A stretch of DNA of 64,000 nt from Pseudomonas sp. R5-89-07 (GCF_003851685.1 NZ_CP027727.1:2108001-2172000), one strand, 5' to 3'; shown: positions 20,450-30,926, numbered from the stretch's first letter. Program-made: numbers and translations. Notes: generated by a model not told the origin, from the letters alone.

Positions 20450-21604
20450 ATGCTGTTTCCCATCCTGCTACTGTCGGCCGCCGGTTTTACCGTGCTGACC
20501 ACAGAATTCGTCATTGTCGGCCTGCTGCCCTCGATCGCCCGGGACCTGAACGTCAGCGTGTCCGAGGCTGGGCTGCTGGTGACGCTGTTCGCGTTCACCT
20601 TGGCGGCGTTCGGTCCGTTCCTCACCGCCTACTTCGCGCGGTTCCAACGCAAGCGCCTGTTTATAAGCATCCTGATCCTGTTCGCGGTGGCCAATACCGT
20701 GGCGGCGCTGGCACCGAATATCTGGGTGATGGCCCTGGCGCGCTTGATCCCGGCCCTGGGCTTGCCGGTGTTCTGGGCGCTGGCCAGTGAAACGGCGGTG
20801 GACATCGTCGGCCCGGAATTCGATGGGCGCGCGATTGAAAAAATCGGTTTTGGCATTGTCTGCGCCACGGTGTTCGGCATTCCGGTGGGCACGCTGATTT
20901 CTGATATGTTCGGCTGGCGCACCGCCTTTGCTGCCCTCGCGGTGATTGCCTTGGCCAAGGCGTTGTTGCTGTTTGTCTACCTGCCGGTTACCCAGGCCAA
21001 GAACGAGCACGTCAGCCTGCGCTCGCAATTCAAGATCCTGCGCAGCCCAGTGATGCAGGGCCATATCCTGTTGTCGATCCTGGTGTTCAGCGGCATGTTC
21101 ACCGCCTACACCTATCTGGCGGACATTCTTGAACGCCTGGCCGGGTTTGACGGCACCCTGGTGGGCTGGTGCCTGATGGGCTTTGGCGCGGTCGGACTGA
21201 TCGGCAACTCTCTGGGCGGGCGGGCGGTGGACCGTCACCCGTTGATCGCCTCCATGGTGTTTTGCGCGTTCATGATCGCGGGCATGGTGGCGGTGGTGCC
21301 GGCGATTCACTCGACCATTGGCTTGGCGGCGGCCATGGCCGTGTGGGGCGTGACCCAAGCGGCGATGTTTCTGGTCAGCCATGTGCGGCTGATGAAGGCC
21401 GCGCCCCATGCACCGGCGTTTGCCGCGTCGTTGAATATTGCCGGGGCCAACCTGGGTATCGGCTTGGGCGCGATGGTCGGCGGGCGAGTGATCGATACGC
21501 TGGGCCTGGGCAGCCTGGGCGTTGCCGCGTCGGGGTTTATCCTGGTGTCGATCTTGCTGGCATTGTGGCTGATGACAGCCAAGCCGGCGTCGACCTGCGC
21601 CTGA
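20450..21604 (+). CDS. MFS transporter (DHA1-type)
   Basis: Twelve-helix major facilitator of 384 residues, probably a drug or metabolite exporter. It opens LLSAAGFTVLTTEFVIVGLLPSIARDL, typical of the sugar-efflux/AraJ-type DHA1 branch, and has GRAIEKIGFG and VFGIPVGTLISDMFGWR loops. ATG at 20450 has GGAG seven bases upstream; an open frame from 20312 adds residues unlike a membrane protein start. It converges with the NhaR-like regulator with one base between the stops. Substrate unknown. Confidence 0.82.
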   Translation: MLFPILLLSAAGFTVLTTEFVIVGLLPSIARDLNVSVSEAGLLVTLFAFTLAAFGPFLTAYFARFQRKRLFISILILFAVANTVAALAPNIWVMALARLIPALGLPVFWALASETAVDIVGPEFDGRAIEKIGFGIVCATVFGIPVGTLISDMFGWRTAFAALAVIALAKALLLFVYLPVTQAKNEHVSLRSQFKILRSPVMQGHILLSILVFSGMFTAYTYLADILERLAGFDGTLVGWCLMGFGAVGLIGNSLGGRAVDRHPLIASMVFCAFMIAGMVAVVPAIHSTIGLAAAMAVWGVTQAAMFLVSHVRLMKAAPHAPAFAASLNIAGANLGIGLGAMVGGRVIDTLGLGSLGVAASGFILVSILLALWLMTAKPASTCA

Positions 21605-21605
21605 C

Positions 21606-22511
21606 TCATGCAGGCAGGGCGGTAAATAGTTCGCGTCGGGCACCTTCGGTAATCGCCACGATGCCGGGGTGCTTGACCTTGCGCTCCACCGAGATGGCAT
21701 AAAACGACTCGCTCACTGCGTCGGTCTGGCCGATCAGCACCACGCCGTACTGGCGCACCACCTCGTCGGCGATCACGCTGGGGGCGATAAAGATGCCGCT
21801 GCCCGATTGCCCGAATGCCTGCATCAACGCGCTGTCGTCGAACTCGCCGATGATCCTGGGCTGAATCTGCTGATCGGCGAACCAGCGTTGCAAACGGCTG
21901 CGCACCACGGTCTCCGCGCCGGGAATCAATAAGGGTGCGCCGTGCAGACATGCTGGAAAATCGCCGCGATGTTGCTCAGCCAACGACTGGGTGGCGAAAA
22001 AACTGATGCCACATTCCCCCAGCTTCTGGCTGTAGCCCTTGATGTCCAAGTGCGTGGGCATCGGGCTGTCGGATATCACCAGGTCCAGGCGTTGGATCGC
22101 CAGGTCGGCCAATAAGCGTTCGAGTTTGTCTTCACGGCAGGTAATGCGCAGCGGTTCGCTCAGCTCCATGGTCGGGGCGATCAGCCGGTACACGATGGAC
22201 TTGGGCACCACATCCGCCACCCCGACGCGAAACACGATCTGCTGCTCATTGGGTTGCGCGCGCAGTAACGCTTCCAATTCGTTGCCGGTCTGGAACATCT
22301 GCTCGGCGTAGGGCAGGGCTCGACGCCCGGCTTCGGTCAGCTCCAGTTGGCGCCCCACCCGCTGAAACAGTGCAATGCCAAAGGTTTGTTCCAGCAGGCT
22401 GATCTGCCCGCTGATGGTCTGGGGCGTGAGGTTCAGTTGCTCGCAGGCGCGCACGATGCTGCCGGTCTTCGCCACCACCCAGAAATAATGCAACTGTCGA
22501 TAATTGAGCAT
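21606..22511 (-). CDS. nhaR: LysR-family regulator, NhaR-like
   Basis: Transcription factor of 301 residues. The helix-turn-helix (LNYRQLHYFWVVAKTGSIVRACEQLNLTPQTISGQISLLEQTFG) with Tyr-Phe-Trp near residue 10 is characteristic of NhaR, which activates Na+/H+ antiporter and biofilm genes in E. coli on sodium. The effector domain follows from about 95. No nhaA is seen in the window; the divergent gene is a small lipoprotein, followed by terC. The symbol rests on family resemblance only. Confidence 0.75.
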   Translation of the reverse strand: MLNYRQLHYFWVVAKTGSIVRACEQLNLTPQTISGQISLLEQTFGIALFQRVGRQLELTEAGRRALPYAEQMFQTGNELEALLRAQPNEQQIVFRVGVADVVPKSIVYRLIAPTMELSEPLRITCREDKLERLLADLAIQRLDLVISDSPMPTHLDIKGYSQKLGECGISFFATQSLAEQHRGDFPACLHGAPLLIPGAETVVRSRLQRWFADQQIQPRIIGEFDDSALMQAFGQSGSGIFIAPSVIADEVVRQYGVVLIGQTDAVSESFYAISVERKVKHPGIVAITEGARRELFTALPA

Positions 22512-22645
22512 GGCCGTCTACACTTCGTAAAAACCGAAGTATATGCGAGGAAAATACGAATTTTCCTGAACTGTTTGCTTGCATAGAATGCCTCGCTATC
22601 GCCGGGCCAGTATTTGGACCCAATGGTTCTAACGAGGAATACATC

Positions 22646-22897
22646 ATGAAACTCAATTCTGTAGGCGCGGCGGCATTGCTTGCGCTTTCATTGGTGGTGA
22701 TCAGCGGGTGCGATCAGGTCGAGAAAAGCGCGCAGCAGGTATTGGGCAAAGCCACCGAATCGGCCAAGCAAGCGATCGACGACACCCAGAAAGCCGCCGA
22801 GCAGGCATTGAGTGAAGCGACCCAGGGCCTGATCAATCCGCGCAAAAAGGATGAGCAGGAAGAAAAAGACGCCCAATCGCATACCCAAGAAACCTAA
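22646..22897 (+). CDS. Small lipoprotein with a helical tail
   Basis: Lipoprotein of 83 residues. Lipobox VISGC with Cys22, then an Ala/Lys/Glu-rich tail (KSAQQVLGKATESAKQAIDDTQKAAEQALSEATQG) that forms heptads typical of a coiled coil, and a charged end. It has GAGGA before the ATG. It lies 28 bases before terC on the same strand, so the two are probably co-transcribed. Function not known. Confidence 0.72.
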   Translation: MKLNSVGAAALLALSLVVISGCDQVEKSAQQVLGKATESAKQAIDDTQKAAEQALSEATQGLINPRKKDEQEEKDAQSHTQET

Positions 22898-22925
22898 TTT
22901 CCCAGCACAACGTCAGGACTGACCT

Positions 22926-23675
22926 ATGGATTATCTTTTACAACTGGCCGCCAGCCCCACCGCCTGGGTCGCTCTGGCGACCTTGATCGTCATGGAAATC
23001 GTGCTGGGCATCGATAACCTGATCTTCATCTCGATCCTCACCAACAAGTTGCCAGAGCAGCACCGGGCCAAGGCGCGGCGCATTGGCATCAGCATGGCGT
23101 TGGTGTTGCGCCTGGGCCTGTTGAGCACCATCGCGTTTATCGTGCAGTTGACGGCACCGGTGTTCGAAGTGTTCGGCCAGGCCTTCTCCTGGAAGGACAT
23201 GATCCTGATCGCCGGTGGCCTGTTCCTGGTGTGGAAGGCCACCACCGAGATCCATCACAGCATGGACCCGGAGCCCGAAGAGAAAGCCACGCTTGGCAAC
23301 ACCGTGACCATCGGTTTTGCCGCGGCGATCGGGCAGATCCTGCTCCTCGACCTGGTGTTCTCCATCGACAGCATCATCACGGCAGTGGGCATGACCGAAC
23401 ACTTGCCGATCATGATCATTGCCGTGGTGACTTCGGTGATCGTGATGCTGGTGGCGGCCGAGCCGTTGGCCAAGTTCATCAACGACAACCCGACCGTGGT
23501 GATGCTGGCCCTGGGCTTTTTGATCATGATCGGCATGACGCTGATCGCCGAAGGCTTCGGCGCCCATGTGCCAAAAGGCTACGTCTATGCGGCCATGGCG
23601 TTCTCGGCGGTGATCGAATGCTTGAATATCGCCCGGCGTAACCGCCACAAGCGTTTGCTCGCTGCCCGCCAGTAA
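22926..23675 (+). CDS. TerC family integral membrane protein
   Basis: Membrane protein of 249 residues with seven hydrophobic helices. TerC signatures with acidic residues in the membrane are present: [23 protein letters not shown] [10 protein letters not shown] and [18 protein letters not shown]. TerC relatives export manganese or load it onto secreted enzymes. The pair of Asp motifs is complete. A strong terminator follows. Metal specificity is inferred from the family only. Confidence 0.85.
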   Translation: MDYLLQLAASPTAWVALATLIVMEIVLGIDNLIFISILTNKLPEQHRAKARRIGISMALVLRLGLLSTIAFIVQLTAPVFEVFGQAFSWKDMILIAGGLFLVWKATTEIHHSMDPEPEEKATLGNTVTIGFAAAIGQILLLDLVFSIDSIITAVGMTEHLPIMIIAVVTSVIVMLVAAEPLAKFINDNPTVVMLALGFLIMIGMTLIAEGFGAHVPKGYVYAAMAFSAVIECLNIARRNRHKRLLAARQ

Positions 23676-23684
23676 CCGCTGAAA

Positions 23685-23726
23685 CAAAAGGCCGGCTGTG
23701 CTCACAAGAGCCCAGCCGGCCTTTTG
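23685..23726. terminator. Rho-independent terminator after terC
   Basis: GGCCGGCTG-type stem (AAAAGGCCGGCTG / CAGCCGGCCTTTT) with short A and T runs, ten bases past the terC stop. Confidence 0.85.
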
Positions 23727-23768
23727 CTGTCTGCTAGAATCGGCCCACTTGATAGCTTGAGGTCCACC

Positions 23769-24803
23769 ATGAACGAGCCGATTCGCCTTACCCAGTACAG
23801 CCACGGTGCGGGTTGCGGCTGCAAGATCTCGCCCCAGGTGCTGGAAGTGATCCTTGCCGGCAGCGGCGCGCAGAACCTTGACCCCAACCTGTGGGTAGGC
23901 AACGCCTCGCGCGACGATGCAGCGGTGTACGCCATCGACGACGAGCGCGGCGTGGTCTCCACCACCGATTTTTTCATGCCGATTGTCGATGACCCCTTCG
24001 ACTTCGGCCGCATTGCCGCCACCAACGCCATCAGCGACATCTACGCGATGGGCGGCGACCCGTTGATGGCCATCGCCATTCTTGGCTGGCCAGTGAACGT
24101 GCTGGCGCCGGAAGTTGCCCGGGAAGTCATCCGTGGCGGCCGCTCGGTGTGCGACGCCGCCGGCATCCCGCTGGCGGGTGGGCATTCCATCGACGCGCCG
24201 GAGCCGATCTTCGGCCTGGCGGTGACCGGTATCGTGCAAAAGCGCCACATGAAGCGCAACGACACCGCCACCGCCGGCTGCAAGCTGTACCTGACCAAAC
24301 CGTTGGGCATCGGCATCCTCACCACCGCCGAAAAAAAGGGCAAGTTGCGCGAGGCGGATATCGGCCTGGCCCGTGACTGGATGTGCACCCTCAACAAGCC
24401 CGGCAGCCGTTTTGGCAAATTGGCCGGGGTGACGGCGATGACCGATGTCACCGGTTTCGGCCTGCTCGGGCACCTGGTGGAAATGGCCGACGGCAGCGGC
24501 CTCACGGCCCGCATCGAATATGCAAAAGTCCCACGTCTGCCGGGGGTTGAGTATTACCTGGACCAGGGTTGCGTCCCCGGTGGCACCTTGCGCAACTTTG
24601 ACAGCTACGCCAGCAAGCTCGGCCGCGTGCAGGAGCTGCACAAGCGCGTGCTGTGCGACCCGCAAACCAGTGGTGGCCTGCTGATCGCCGTCACGCCCGA
24701 AGGCGACGCCGAGTTCCATGCGGTGGCCGGTGAACTGGGCCTGACGCTTGAGCCGATCGGCGAACTGCTGGAGCGACAGAGCAACGCGGTAGAGGTGGTT
24801 TGA
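23769..24803 (+). CDS. selD: Selenide, water dikinase
   Basis: Makes selenophosphate from selenide and ATP. The 344-residue protein has the active centre GAGCGCK with Cys16 and Lys19 (a cysteine form, no selenocysteine codon), the ATP-binding Asp-rich blocks DDAAVYAI and [17 protein letters not shown], and [16 protein letters not shown]. The start at 23769 has GAGG upstream. Its stop overlaps the next start (TGATG), coupling it to selU, so at least tRNA selenation is supported; selA, selB and selC are not in the window. Confidence 0.95.
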   Translation: MNEPIRLTQYSHGAGCGCKISPQVLEVILAGSGAQNLDPNLWVGNASRDDAAVYAIDDERGVVSTTDFFMPIVDDPFDFGRIAATNAISDIYAMGGDPLMAIAILGWPVNVLAPEVAREVIRGGRSVCDAAGIPLAGGHSIDAPEPIFGLAVTGIVQKRHMKRNDTATAGCKLYLTKPLGIGILTTAEKKGKLREADIGLARDWMCTLNKPGSRFGKLAGVTAMTDVTGFGLLGHLVEMADGSGLTARIEYAKVPRLPGVEYYLDQGCVPGGTLRNFDSYASKLGRVQELHKRVLCDPQTSGGLLIAVTPEGDAEFHAVAGELGLTLEPIGELLERQSNAVEVV

Positions 24804-25906
24804 TGGCGACTGACATCACCGATTACCGCGACATTTTCCTCAGCGACCGGCCGATGATGGACACCCGCGCGCCGGTCGAATTCACCAAGGGCGCGTTCCC
24901 CGGCGTGGTCAACCTGCCGCTGATGACCGACGACGAACGCCAGCGCGTCGGCACCTGTTACAAGCAGCAAGGCCAGCAGGCTGCAATCGTGCTGGGCCAC
25001 CAGTTGGTGTCGGGGGCGATCAAGGCCGAGCGCATCGAGCAGTGGGCACGATTCGCCCAGGCCCATCCAGACGGCTACCTGTACTGCTTTCGCGGCGGGC
25101 TGCGTTCGCAGATCGTGCAGCAATGGCTGAAAACCGAAGCGGGTATCGACTACCCCCGCGTCGGTGGTGGCTACAAGGCCATGCGCAGCTTTTTGCTGGA
25201 TACCCTGGAACAGGCCACCGCTGAATGTGATTTCGTCCTGCTCGGCGGCATGACCGGCACCGGCAAGACTGAAGTGCTCGGCCAGTTGCGCAACGCCCTG
25301 GACCTGGAAGGCCATGCCAACCATCGCGGCTCCAGCTTCGGCAAGCGCGCCACGGCGCAACCCTCCACCATCGACTTCGAAAACAGCCTTTCGGTGGACC
25401 TGCTGAAGAAGCGCGCATCGGGCATCGAGCAGTTCGTGGTCGAGGATGAAAGCCGCATGATCGGCAGTTGCGCGTTGCCGCTGCCGCTGCACAAAAGCAT
25501 GCAGACGTTACCCATGGTGTGGCTGGAAGACAGCGTGGAAGGCCGCGTCGAACGTATCCTGCGCGATTATGTGGTCGACCTGTGCGCCGAGTTCATTGAG
25601 GTATGGGGTGAAGATGGCCAGGCGTTGTTTGCCGAACGTCTGACCCAAAGCTTGGCCAATATCCATAAGCGCCTGGGGGGCGAGCGCTTCCAGCGGCTGC
25701 AGGCGATTTTGCAGGACGCCCTGGCGGAGCAGGCGCGCAGTGGCGCGGTGGAGTTGCACCGGGTGTGGATTGAAGGATTGTTGCGCGAGTATTACGACCC
25801 GATGTACGCGTTCCAGCGTGAGAGCAAAGGCGCGCGGATCGAGTTCGCCGGAGAGAAGGGCGCGGTGGTGGAGTATTTACGCGAGCGGGCCGCTCGGGTG
25901 GGGTGA
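24803..25906 (+). CDS. selU: tRNA 2-selenouridine synthase (MnmH)
   Basis: Replaces sulfur with selenium at the wobble position of tRNAs for Lys, Glu and Gln through a geranylated intermediate. The 367-residue protein has an N-terminal rhodanese domain with catalytic Cys95 ([10 protein letters not shown]) and a P-loop GMTGTGKT near residues 149-156, the normal two-domain plan and length. Overlap with selD by one base (TGATG), with GAGGTGG inside selD as ribosome site. Confidence 0.95.
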   Translation: MATDITDYRDIFLSDRPMMDTRAPVEFTKGAFPGVVNLPLMTDDERQRVGTCYKQQGQQAAIVLGHQLVSGAIKAERIEQWARFAQAHPDGYLYCFRGGLRSQIVQQWLKTEAGIDYPRVGGGYKAMRSFLLDTLEQATAECDFVLLGGMTGTGKTEVLGQLRNALDLEGHANHRGSSFGKRATAQPSTIDFENSLSVDLLKKRASGIEQFVVEDESRMIGSCALPLPLHKSMQTLPMVWLEDSVEGRVERILRDYVVDLCAEFIEVWGEDGQALFAERLTQSLANIHKRLGGERFQRLQAILQDALAEQARSGAVELHRVWIEGLLREYYDPMYAFQRESKGARIEFAGEKGAVVEYLRERAARVG

Positions 25907-25960
25907 CTTTTTGGATGCCATTGAGATCACACCGCTTTACAACATCCTGGTCGGCTGTCA

Positions 25961-26100
25961 GGCCGCCATCGGGGGCAAGCCCCCTCCCACAGGTTGAGCC
26001 GGTTTCTTCAGTTAATGCCGGGTTTAGCTCTCGGGCACCGGGTGATCGAGCCCCTACGCCGCAGGCCCAATGTGGGAGGGGGCTTTCCCCCGATGACGGT
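25961..26100. repeat. REPIN, family C
   Basis: Inverted pair of the core GTGGGAGGGGGC: arms at about 25964-25991 (ATCGGGGGCAAGCCCCCTCC) and 26070-26098. About 80 bases of spacer. It fills most of the gap between two convergent genes. Confidence 0.88.
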
Positions 26101-26147
26101 GGGTCAGCTAAGTACTTGATACCTGACACACTGCAATCACGCAGAAC

Positions 26148-27203
26148 CTAAAGAATCATCGCGCCGATCAACCCGCACACCACGCCCATCAACATGGTCA
26201 ACCCGGCCACCGTCACCAGCACCCGCGCATCGAAATCCTTACGCAGCATCAGCAGCGATGGCAGGCTGACGCTCGGTAGGGTCATCAGCAAGGCGACGGC
26301 TGGCCCGGTGCCCATGCCCAGGGTCATCATGGTCTGTACGATCGGAATCTCCGCCGCTGTAGGAATCACAAACAATGTGCCGACGATCGCCAGCGGTACC
26401 AGCCACACCAGGCTGTCAGCCATCGCGCCGTCCACGTGTGGGAACAGCCACACCCGTGCCGCGCCGAGGATCAGCACCGCGAGGATGTACACCGGGATGG
26501 TGCTCCAGAACAGCTGCCACAAGATGCGCAGCCAGCGCGCCAGGAAGGGGGTGGACTCAACGGCGCTGACTTCGGCCACCGCCTCCAGCGCCGCTTCCGG
26601 CACTTGCTCCGGACGTGCAATGCGCTGCGCCACCAACGACACACCCACCACCAGCACGATCCCCGCCACCAACCGCAGCGCGGTAAAGCCCCAGCCCAGC
26701 ACGAAACCCATGAACACCAATGTGGCCGGGTTCAATACCGGGTTGGCGATCCAGAACGCCAGCGCCGCGCCGACCGATACCTTTTGGCGCCGCATACCTG
26801 CCGCAACGGGCGCCGCGCAGCAGCTGCACATCATGCCCGGCAAGGCGAACAGCCCACCGCGCAGGGTAGAGCCCAGGCCGGCGCGGCCAAACAGGCGCAA
26901 CAGCCAGTCGCGAGGGATCAACACCTGCAGCAGCGAACCGAGGATCACCGCCAATACGGCGGCTTTCCAGATCGCCAGGAAATACACCTGGGCATAGGCC
27001 AGCGCCGCCGCGAGGGGCGAGCTTTGCTGGTCATTGAGAATCGAGGCGCCGATGCTGTGGTTGTCGGCCGCGACAAATGCCTTGAGGTAGTAGGGCGACC
27101 ATTTCACATAATAGAGGCCAATGCAGGCCACCAGCAGAAACAGTGCAGGCTTGCACCAGAACGACCAGCCCCGGTTGGGCTGGGCAGAAGAGAGGTTGGA
27201 CAT
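26148..27203 (-). CDS. Permease of the DUF318 / ArsP_1 family
   Basis: Polytopic membrane protein of 351 residues with about nine helices in two similar halves. The family cysteine motif is seen as FALPGMMCSCCAAPVAAGMRRQ, followed by FWIANPVLNPATLVFMGFVLGWG, and the second half repeats with FVIPTAAEIPIVQTMMTLGM. ArsP members expel trivalent organoarsenicals, others are uncharacterised. No arsenic genes are nearby, so the cargo is unknown. Confidence 0.78.
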   Translation of the reverse strand: MSNLSSAQPNRGWSFWCKPALFLLVACIGLYYVKWSPYYLKAFVAADNHSIGASILNDQQSSPLAAALAYAQVYFLAIWKAAVLAVILGSLLQVLIPRDWLLRLFGRAGLGSTLRGGLFALPGMMCSCCAAPVAAGMRRQKVSVGAALAFWIANPVLNPATLVFMGFVLGWGFTALRLVAGIVLVVGVSLVAQRIARPEQVPEAALEAVAEVSAVESTPFLARWLRILWQLFWSTIPVYILAVLILGAARVWLFPHVDGAMADSLVWLVPLAIVGTLFVIPTAAEIPIVQTMMTLGMGTGPAVALLMTLPSVSLPSLLMLRKDFDARVLVTVAGLTMLMGVVCGLIGAMIL

Positions 27204-27261
27204 GGAGATGATCCGCAGATGAGTCGATAGCGGGGCATCATACGCCCCTGGCGCTCAACCT

Positions 27262-27963
27262 TCAGGTATCTGCGCTGACCTGGGTCGGGTTCGGGCAGGT
27301 TTCCTCACCGTTATTGAGCCCCTGCTTGTAGTTGCGGCTGAGCAGCGACGCCTTGCCGTTGTGCCAGGTCAGCGTGAGCACGTACAGCGAGTCGTAGTCG
27401 TTGCCGGACCAGTCGTCGGTAATGGTGTGCTTTTCACCGACCGCTTCACTGGCGACTTTGTTGATCAGCTCGGGCAGGTAACCGTGGGACCAGGCAGTGT
27501 AGATCGTCGCGTTGTGGTACTTGTCTTCGACCAGCTCATCGGCCAGGGCGCTGGTGTCGTTCGCCGAGAACTTGATGTTGACCGGCAAGCCCAGCTTGAT
27601 CGCGCTGGGGCTGATGGTCATCAGCGGGCGAATGTAGCTGTAGGAATTGTCCAGCTCGCCTTCCTCGACATTGCGCGTCGGGTTGGCGGCGAATACGAAA
27701 TCGGCCTTGCCGAATTTTTCCGGCAGTACGCTGGCCAGGTTCATCGCCCGGTTCAAGCCTTGGCAATTAAGTTGGCCGAGACCGCCGGCGGGCTTTTCGC
27801 CATGGCGCAAAAAGACCAGGGTTTGCACGCCGTCCACCGGTTGCGCACGGCTTTCACGGGCGTCCAGTGCGGTGACAATCCCGGCCGTCACCAGCAGCAG
27901 CGGCAACATCATGTATGAATAGCGTTTGAATCGGTGCACAAGGCGCAGAGGCTTGATCTTCAT
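27262..27963 (-). CDS. Membrane-anchored histidine phosphatase-fold protein
   Basis: Protein of 233 residues with an N-terminal basic stretch and one hydrophobic helix (about 18-33, MLPLLLVTAGIVTAL), then a domain starting TLVFLRHGEKP, the RHG motif of the phosphoglycerate-mutase-like phosphatases, and IYTAWSHGYLPELI with the second His. The remaining catalytic arginine is not placed with certainty. It would act outside the cytosol. Substrate unknown. Confidence 0.68.
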   Translation of the reverse strand: MKIKPLRLVHRFKRYSYMMLPLLLVTAGIVTALDARESRAQPVDGVQTLVFLRHGEKPAGGLGQLNCQGLNRAMNLASVLPEKFGKADFVFAANPTRNVEEGELDNSYSYIRPLMTISPSAIKLGLPVNIKFSANDTSALADELVEDKYHNATIYTAWSHGYLPELINKVASEAVGEKHTITDDWSGNDYDSLYVLTLTWHNGKASLLSRNYKQGLNNGEETCPNPTQVSADT

Positions 27964-28219
27964 TATGGGTTCGAGTCTTCATGCGTCGGGTTAAGGCGGA
28001 CAGGCCCGGGCCCAGCGGCGCGGTGCGCGTCCTGAGGGTGTTCCTTGTCGATATAGCCAGGTGCCTCCATTCACCCTGCGAGCGCTTTTAAGAGTGCGTT
28101 CGGGCGTTTTGGTTCGCCCACGGGAGATTCTAGCCAGGCAATGTTGCTTAATGATGACCCATGCAGGGAGGCCAGCAGATGTCTATGATGGGGGTTTTCC
28201 CGCCCAGGAATTCCCTTTG

Positions 28220-28918
28220 ATGAACGCACTCGCCGCTTTCCCGATCAACAGCAAATGGCCCGCCCAGCACCCGGAGCGCCTGCAGCTGTATTCGTTGCCC
28301 ACGCCCAACGGCGTCAAGGTCTCGATCATGCTCGAAGAGCTGGGCCTGCCTTATGAGGCGCACAAGGTCAGCTTTGACACCCAGGACCAGTTGTCTCCTG
28401 AGTTCCTGTCGCTGAACCCCAACAACAAAATCCCTGCAATCATCGACCCCAATGGCCCAAGCGGCCAGCCGCTGGCGTTGTTCGAGTCCGGCGCGATCCT
28501 GATTTACCTGGCGGAAAAAACCAGCCGGCTGCTCTCCGAAGACCCGGCCACTCGCTATGAAACCTTTCAGTGGCTGATGTTCCAGATGGCCGGCATCGGC
28601 CCGATGTTTGGCCAGGTGGGGTTCTTCAACAAATTCGCCGGCAAGGCGTATGAAGACAAGCGCCCGCGTGACCGCTACGTCGCCGAGTCCCGGCGCTTGC
28701 TCCAGGTGCTGGAAAAACGCCTGCTGGGCCGTACCTGGATCATGGGCGATGACTACAGCATCGCTGATATCGCCACCTTCCCCTGGATTCGCAACCTGAT
28801 CGGCTTCTATGAGTCGGGCGATCTGGTGGGCATCGCCGATTTTCCTAACATACTCCGCGCACTCGACGGCTTTGTCGCACGCCCAGCGGTGATCCGTGGC
28901 CTGAACATTCCGAACTGA
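28220..28918 (+). CDS. Glutathione S-transferase family protein
   Basis: Cytosolic enzyme of 232 residues of the YfcG/YghU (nu-class, disulfide-bond oxidoreductase) type: YSLPTPNGVKVSIMLEELGLPYEAHKV, LNPNNKIPAIIDPNG, LFESGAILIYLAEK, and the C-terminal TWIMGDDYSIADIATFPWIRN. ATG at 28220 is chosen since MNALAAFPINSKWP is a plausible family start; the frame stays open upstream to 28061. Two bases separate its stop from the PhzF-like gene, so they form an operon. Confidence 0.85.
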   Translation: MNALAAFPINSKWPAQHPERLQLYSLPTPNGVKVSIMLEELGLPYEAHKVSFDTQDQLSPEFLSLNPNNKIPAIIDPNGPSGQPLALFESGAILIYLAEKTSRLLSEDPATRYETFQWLMFQMAGIGPMFGQVGFFNKFAGKAYEDKRPRDRYVAESRRLLQVLEKRLLGRTWIMGDDYSIADIATFPWIRNLIGFYESGDLVGIADFPNILRALDGFVARPAVIRGLNIPN

Positions 28919-28920
28919 AC

Positions 28921-29751
28921 ATGTCGACTTTCGATTTCAAGCAGCTGGACGTATTCAGCAACGTGCCGCTCAAAGGCAACCCGCTGGCCGTGGTGCTCGG
29001 CGCCGACAGCCTGACGGACCAGCAGATGGCCGACTTCGCCCAATGGACGAACCTCAGCGAAACCACATTTCTGCTCACGCCCCGTGATCCACGCGCCGAC
29101 TACCGTGTGAGAATTTTCACGACCTTGCAGGAACTGCCGTTTGCCGGGCATCCGACGCTGGGCAGTTGCCATGCGTGGTTGCACGCAGGTGGCGTACCGC
29201 GTGGGAAAGAGATTGTTCAGGAGTGCGAAATCGGTTTGGTGCGCATCCGACGCGAAGGCGACGAGCTGGCGTTTATCGCGCCACCTCTGTTGCGTTCGGG
29301 CGCTGTCGAGGCGTCGCTATTGGAGCGCGTGCGCCTGGGGTTGGGCCTGGCGCCCGACGCGATTGTGCGTAGCCAGTGGGTGGATAACGGTGCCGGTTGG
29401 CTGGCGGTGATGCTGGCTGATCGTCAGGCCGTGCTGGAGGTCAAGCCCGACTACTCGCAGCTGCTCGGGTTGGCGGTCGGAATCATTGCTCCCTGCGCGG
29501 TGCAAGACGCACAGTTCGAGGTGCGCGCCTTTATCGCCGGTGACGCTGCCCAGGAAGACCCGGCCACCGGCAGTTTGAATGCCGGCCTTGCCCAATGGTT
29601 GCTCAGTGAGGGCCTGGCGCCGGAGCGCTATGTGGTCCGCCAGGGCACGGCCATGGGGCGCGCGGGGCGTATTCGTATCGAGCGCCAGGGCGAGGAAATC
29701 TGGGTAGGTGGCGCCGTTGCGGTCTGCATCGATGGCCGTGTGCAGCTCTAG
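28921..29751 (+). CDS. PhzF family isomerase/epimerase
   Basis: Protein of 276 residues of the PhzF fold: FKQLDVFSNVPLKGNPLAVVLGAD, Glu47 in NLSETTFLL at the position of the catalytic acid, and ELPFAGHPTLGSCHAWL, and late EDPATGSLNAGLAQWL. Phenazine genes are absent, so this is one of the many PhzF homologues of unknown substrate (epimerases or decarboxylating isomerases). Starts two bases after the GST stop. Confidence 0.85.
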   Translation: MSTFDFKQLDVFSNVPLKGNPLAVVLGADSLTDQQMADFAQWTNLSETTFLLTPRDPRADYRVRIFTTLQELPFAGHPTLGSCHAWLHAGGVPRGKEIVQECEIGLVRIRREGDELAFIAPPLLRSGAVEASLLERVRLGLGLAPDAIVRSQWVDNGAGWLAVMLADRQAVLEVKPDYSQLLGLAVGIIAPCAVQDAQFEVRAFIAGDAAQEDPATGSLNAGLAQWLLSEGLAPERYVVRQGTAMGRAGRIRIERQGEEIWVGGAVAVCIDGRVQL

Positions 29752-29868
29752 ATCAATGCAATTGTTACGCGGCTGGCAATACACTGTTGGCCCGGCGGCG
29801 TTTGTGCTGCCGCAGCGTGGGGCATAAGCTCTCGCCCCAACGTTTTCAGTCAATTTTTCAGGAAAGCC

Positions 29869-30843
29869 ATGACCAGCCAGTTCCCCCAAGCCCGCCCACG
29901 TCGCCTGCGCCGCTCCCCGGAGCTGCGTGGCTTGTTCCAGGAAAGCGAATTCACCCTTAATGACTTGGTACTGCCGATCTTCGTCGAGGAAGAAATCGAC
30001 GACTTCGTGCCGATCACCAGCATGCCGGGCGTGTTGCGTATCCCCGAGAAAAAACTGGCCGGCGAGATCGAGCGTTATGCCCGTGCCGGCATCAAGTCGG
30101 TGATGACCTTTGGCGTGTCCCACCACCTGGACGCCAGCGGCAGCGACACCTGGAAGGAACGCGGCCTGGTCTCGCGCATGTCCTCGATCATCAAGGACGC
30201 CGTGCCGGAAATGATCGTGATGTCCGACACCTGCTTTTGCGAATACACCGACCACGGCCATTGCGGCGTCATGCACGGCTCCCACGTCGACAATGACGCA
30301 ACCCTGGTCAACCTAGGCAAACAAGCCGTCGCCGCCGCCCGAGCCGGCGCCGACGTGATCGCCCCCTCGGCGGCGATGGACGGTCAGGTCCAGGCCATCC
30401 GCCGCGCCCTCGACGACGCCGGCTTCACCCACATCCCGATCATGGCCTACTCCACCAAATTCGCCTCTGCCCTCTACGGCCCGTTCCGCGAAGCCGGCGG
30501 CAGCGCCCTCAAGGGCGACCGCAAGAGCTACCAGATGAACCCGATGAACCGCCGCGAAGCCGTACGCGAATCGCTGCTCGACGAGCAGGAAGGCGCCGAC
30601 GCGCTGATGGTCAAACCGGCCGGCGCCTACCTCGACATCATCCGCGACATCCGCGAAACCTCCCGCCTGCCAGTGGCGGCGTATCAGGTAAGTGGCGAGT
30701 ACGCGATGATCAAATTCGGTGCCCAGGCGGGGGCGATCGATGAAGACCGCGTCGTGCGCGAGACCTTGGGCTCGATCAAGCGGGCGGGGGCGGATTTGAT
30801 ATTTACGTACTTTGCGATGGATTTGGCGTTGGCGGGGATTTAA
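29869..30843 (+). CDS. hemB: Delta-aminolevulinic acid dehydratase, zinc-type
   Basis: Porphobilinogen synthase, cytosolic, second step of haem synthesis. The 324-residue protein has both Schiff-base lysines (AYSTKFAS and [10 protein letters not shown]) and the cysteine motif [14 protein letters not shown] that binds catalytic zinc. Most Pseudomonas HemB enzymes described (e.g. P. aeruginosa) are magnesium types with Asp/Ala in this site, so this is probably a second, Zn-dependent copy. AGGAAAG precedes the start. Confidence 0.93.
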   Translation: MTSQFPQARPRRLRRSPELRGLFQESEFTLNDLVLPIFVEEEIDDFVPITSMPGVLRIPEKKLAGEIERYARAGIKSVMTFGVSHHLDASGSDTWKERGLVSRMSSIIKDAVPEMIVMSDTCFCEYTDHGHCGVMHGSHVDNDATLVNLGKQAVAAARAGADVIAPSAAMDGQVQAIRRALDDAGFTHIPIMAYSTKFASALYGPFREAGGSALKGDRKSYQMNPMNRREAVRESLLDEQEGADALMVKPAGAYLDIIRDIRETSRLPVAAYQVSGEYAMIKFGAQAGAIDEDRVVRETLGSIKRAGADLIFTYFAMDLALAGI

Positions 30844-30926
30844 GGGCGCTGTTTATCCCTGTGATGAGCGGGCGTGCTTGTCACAGGGGTAAGAGTCTGA
30901 TCATTCATATTCAATTTGAACGGTGC

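Noticed and set aside
22938..24719. 593-residue minus frame under terC and selD
   Set aside because: Antisense shadow spanning two well-defined genes and a terminator; composition (His/Gln/Gly) is typical of shadows.
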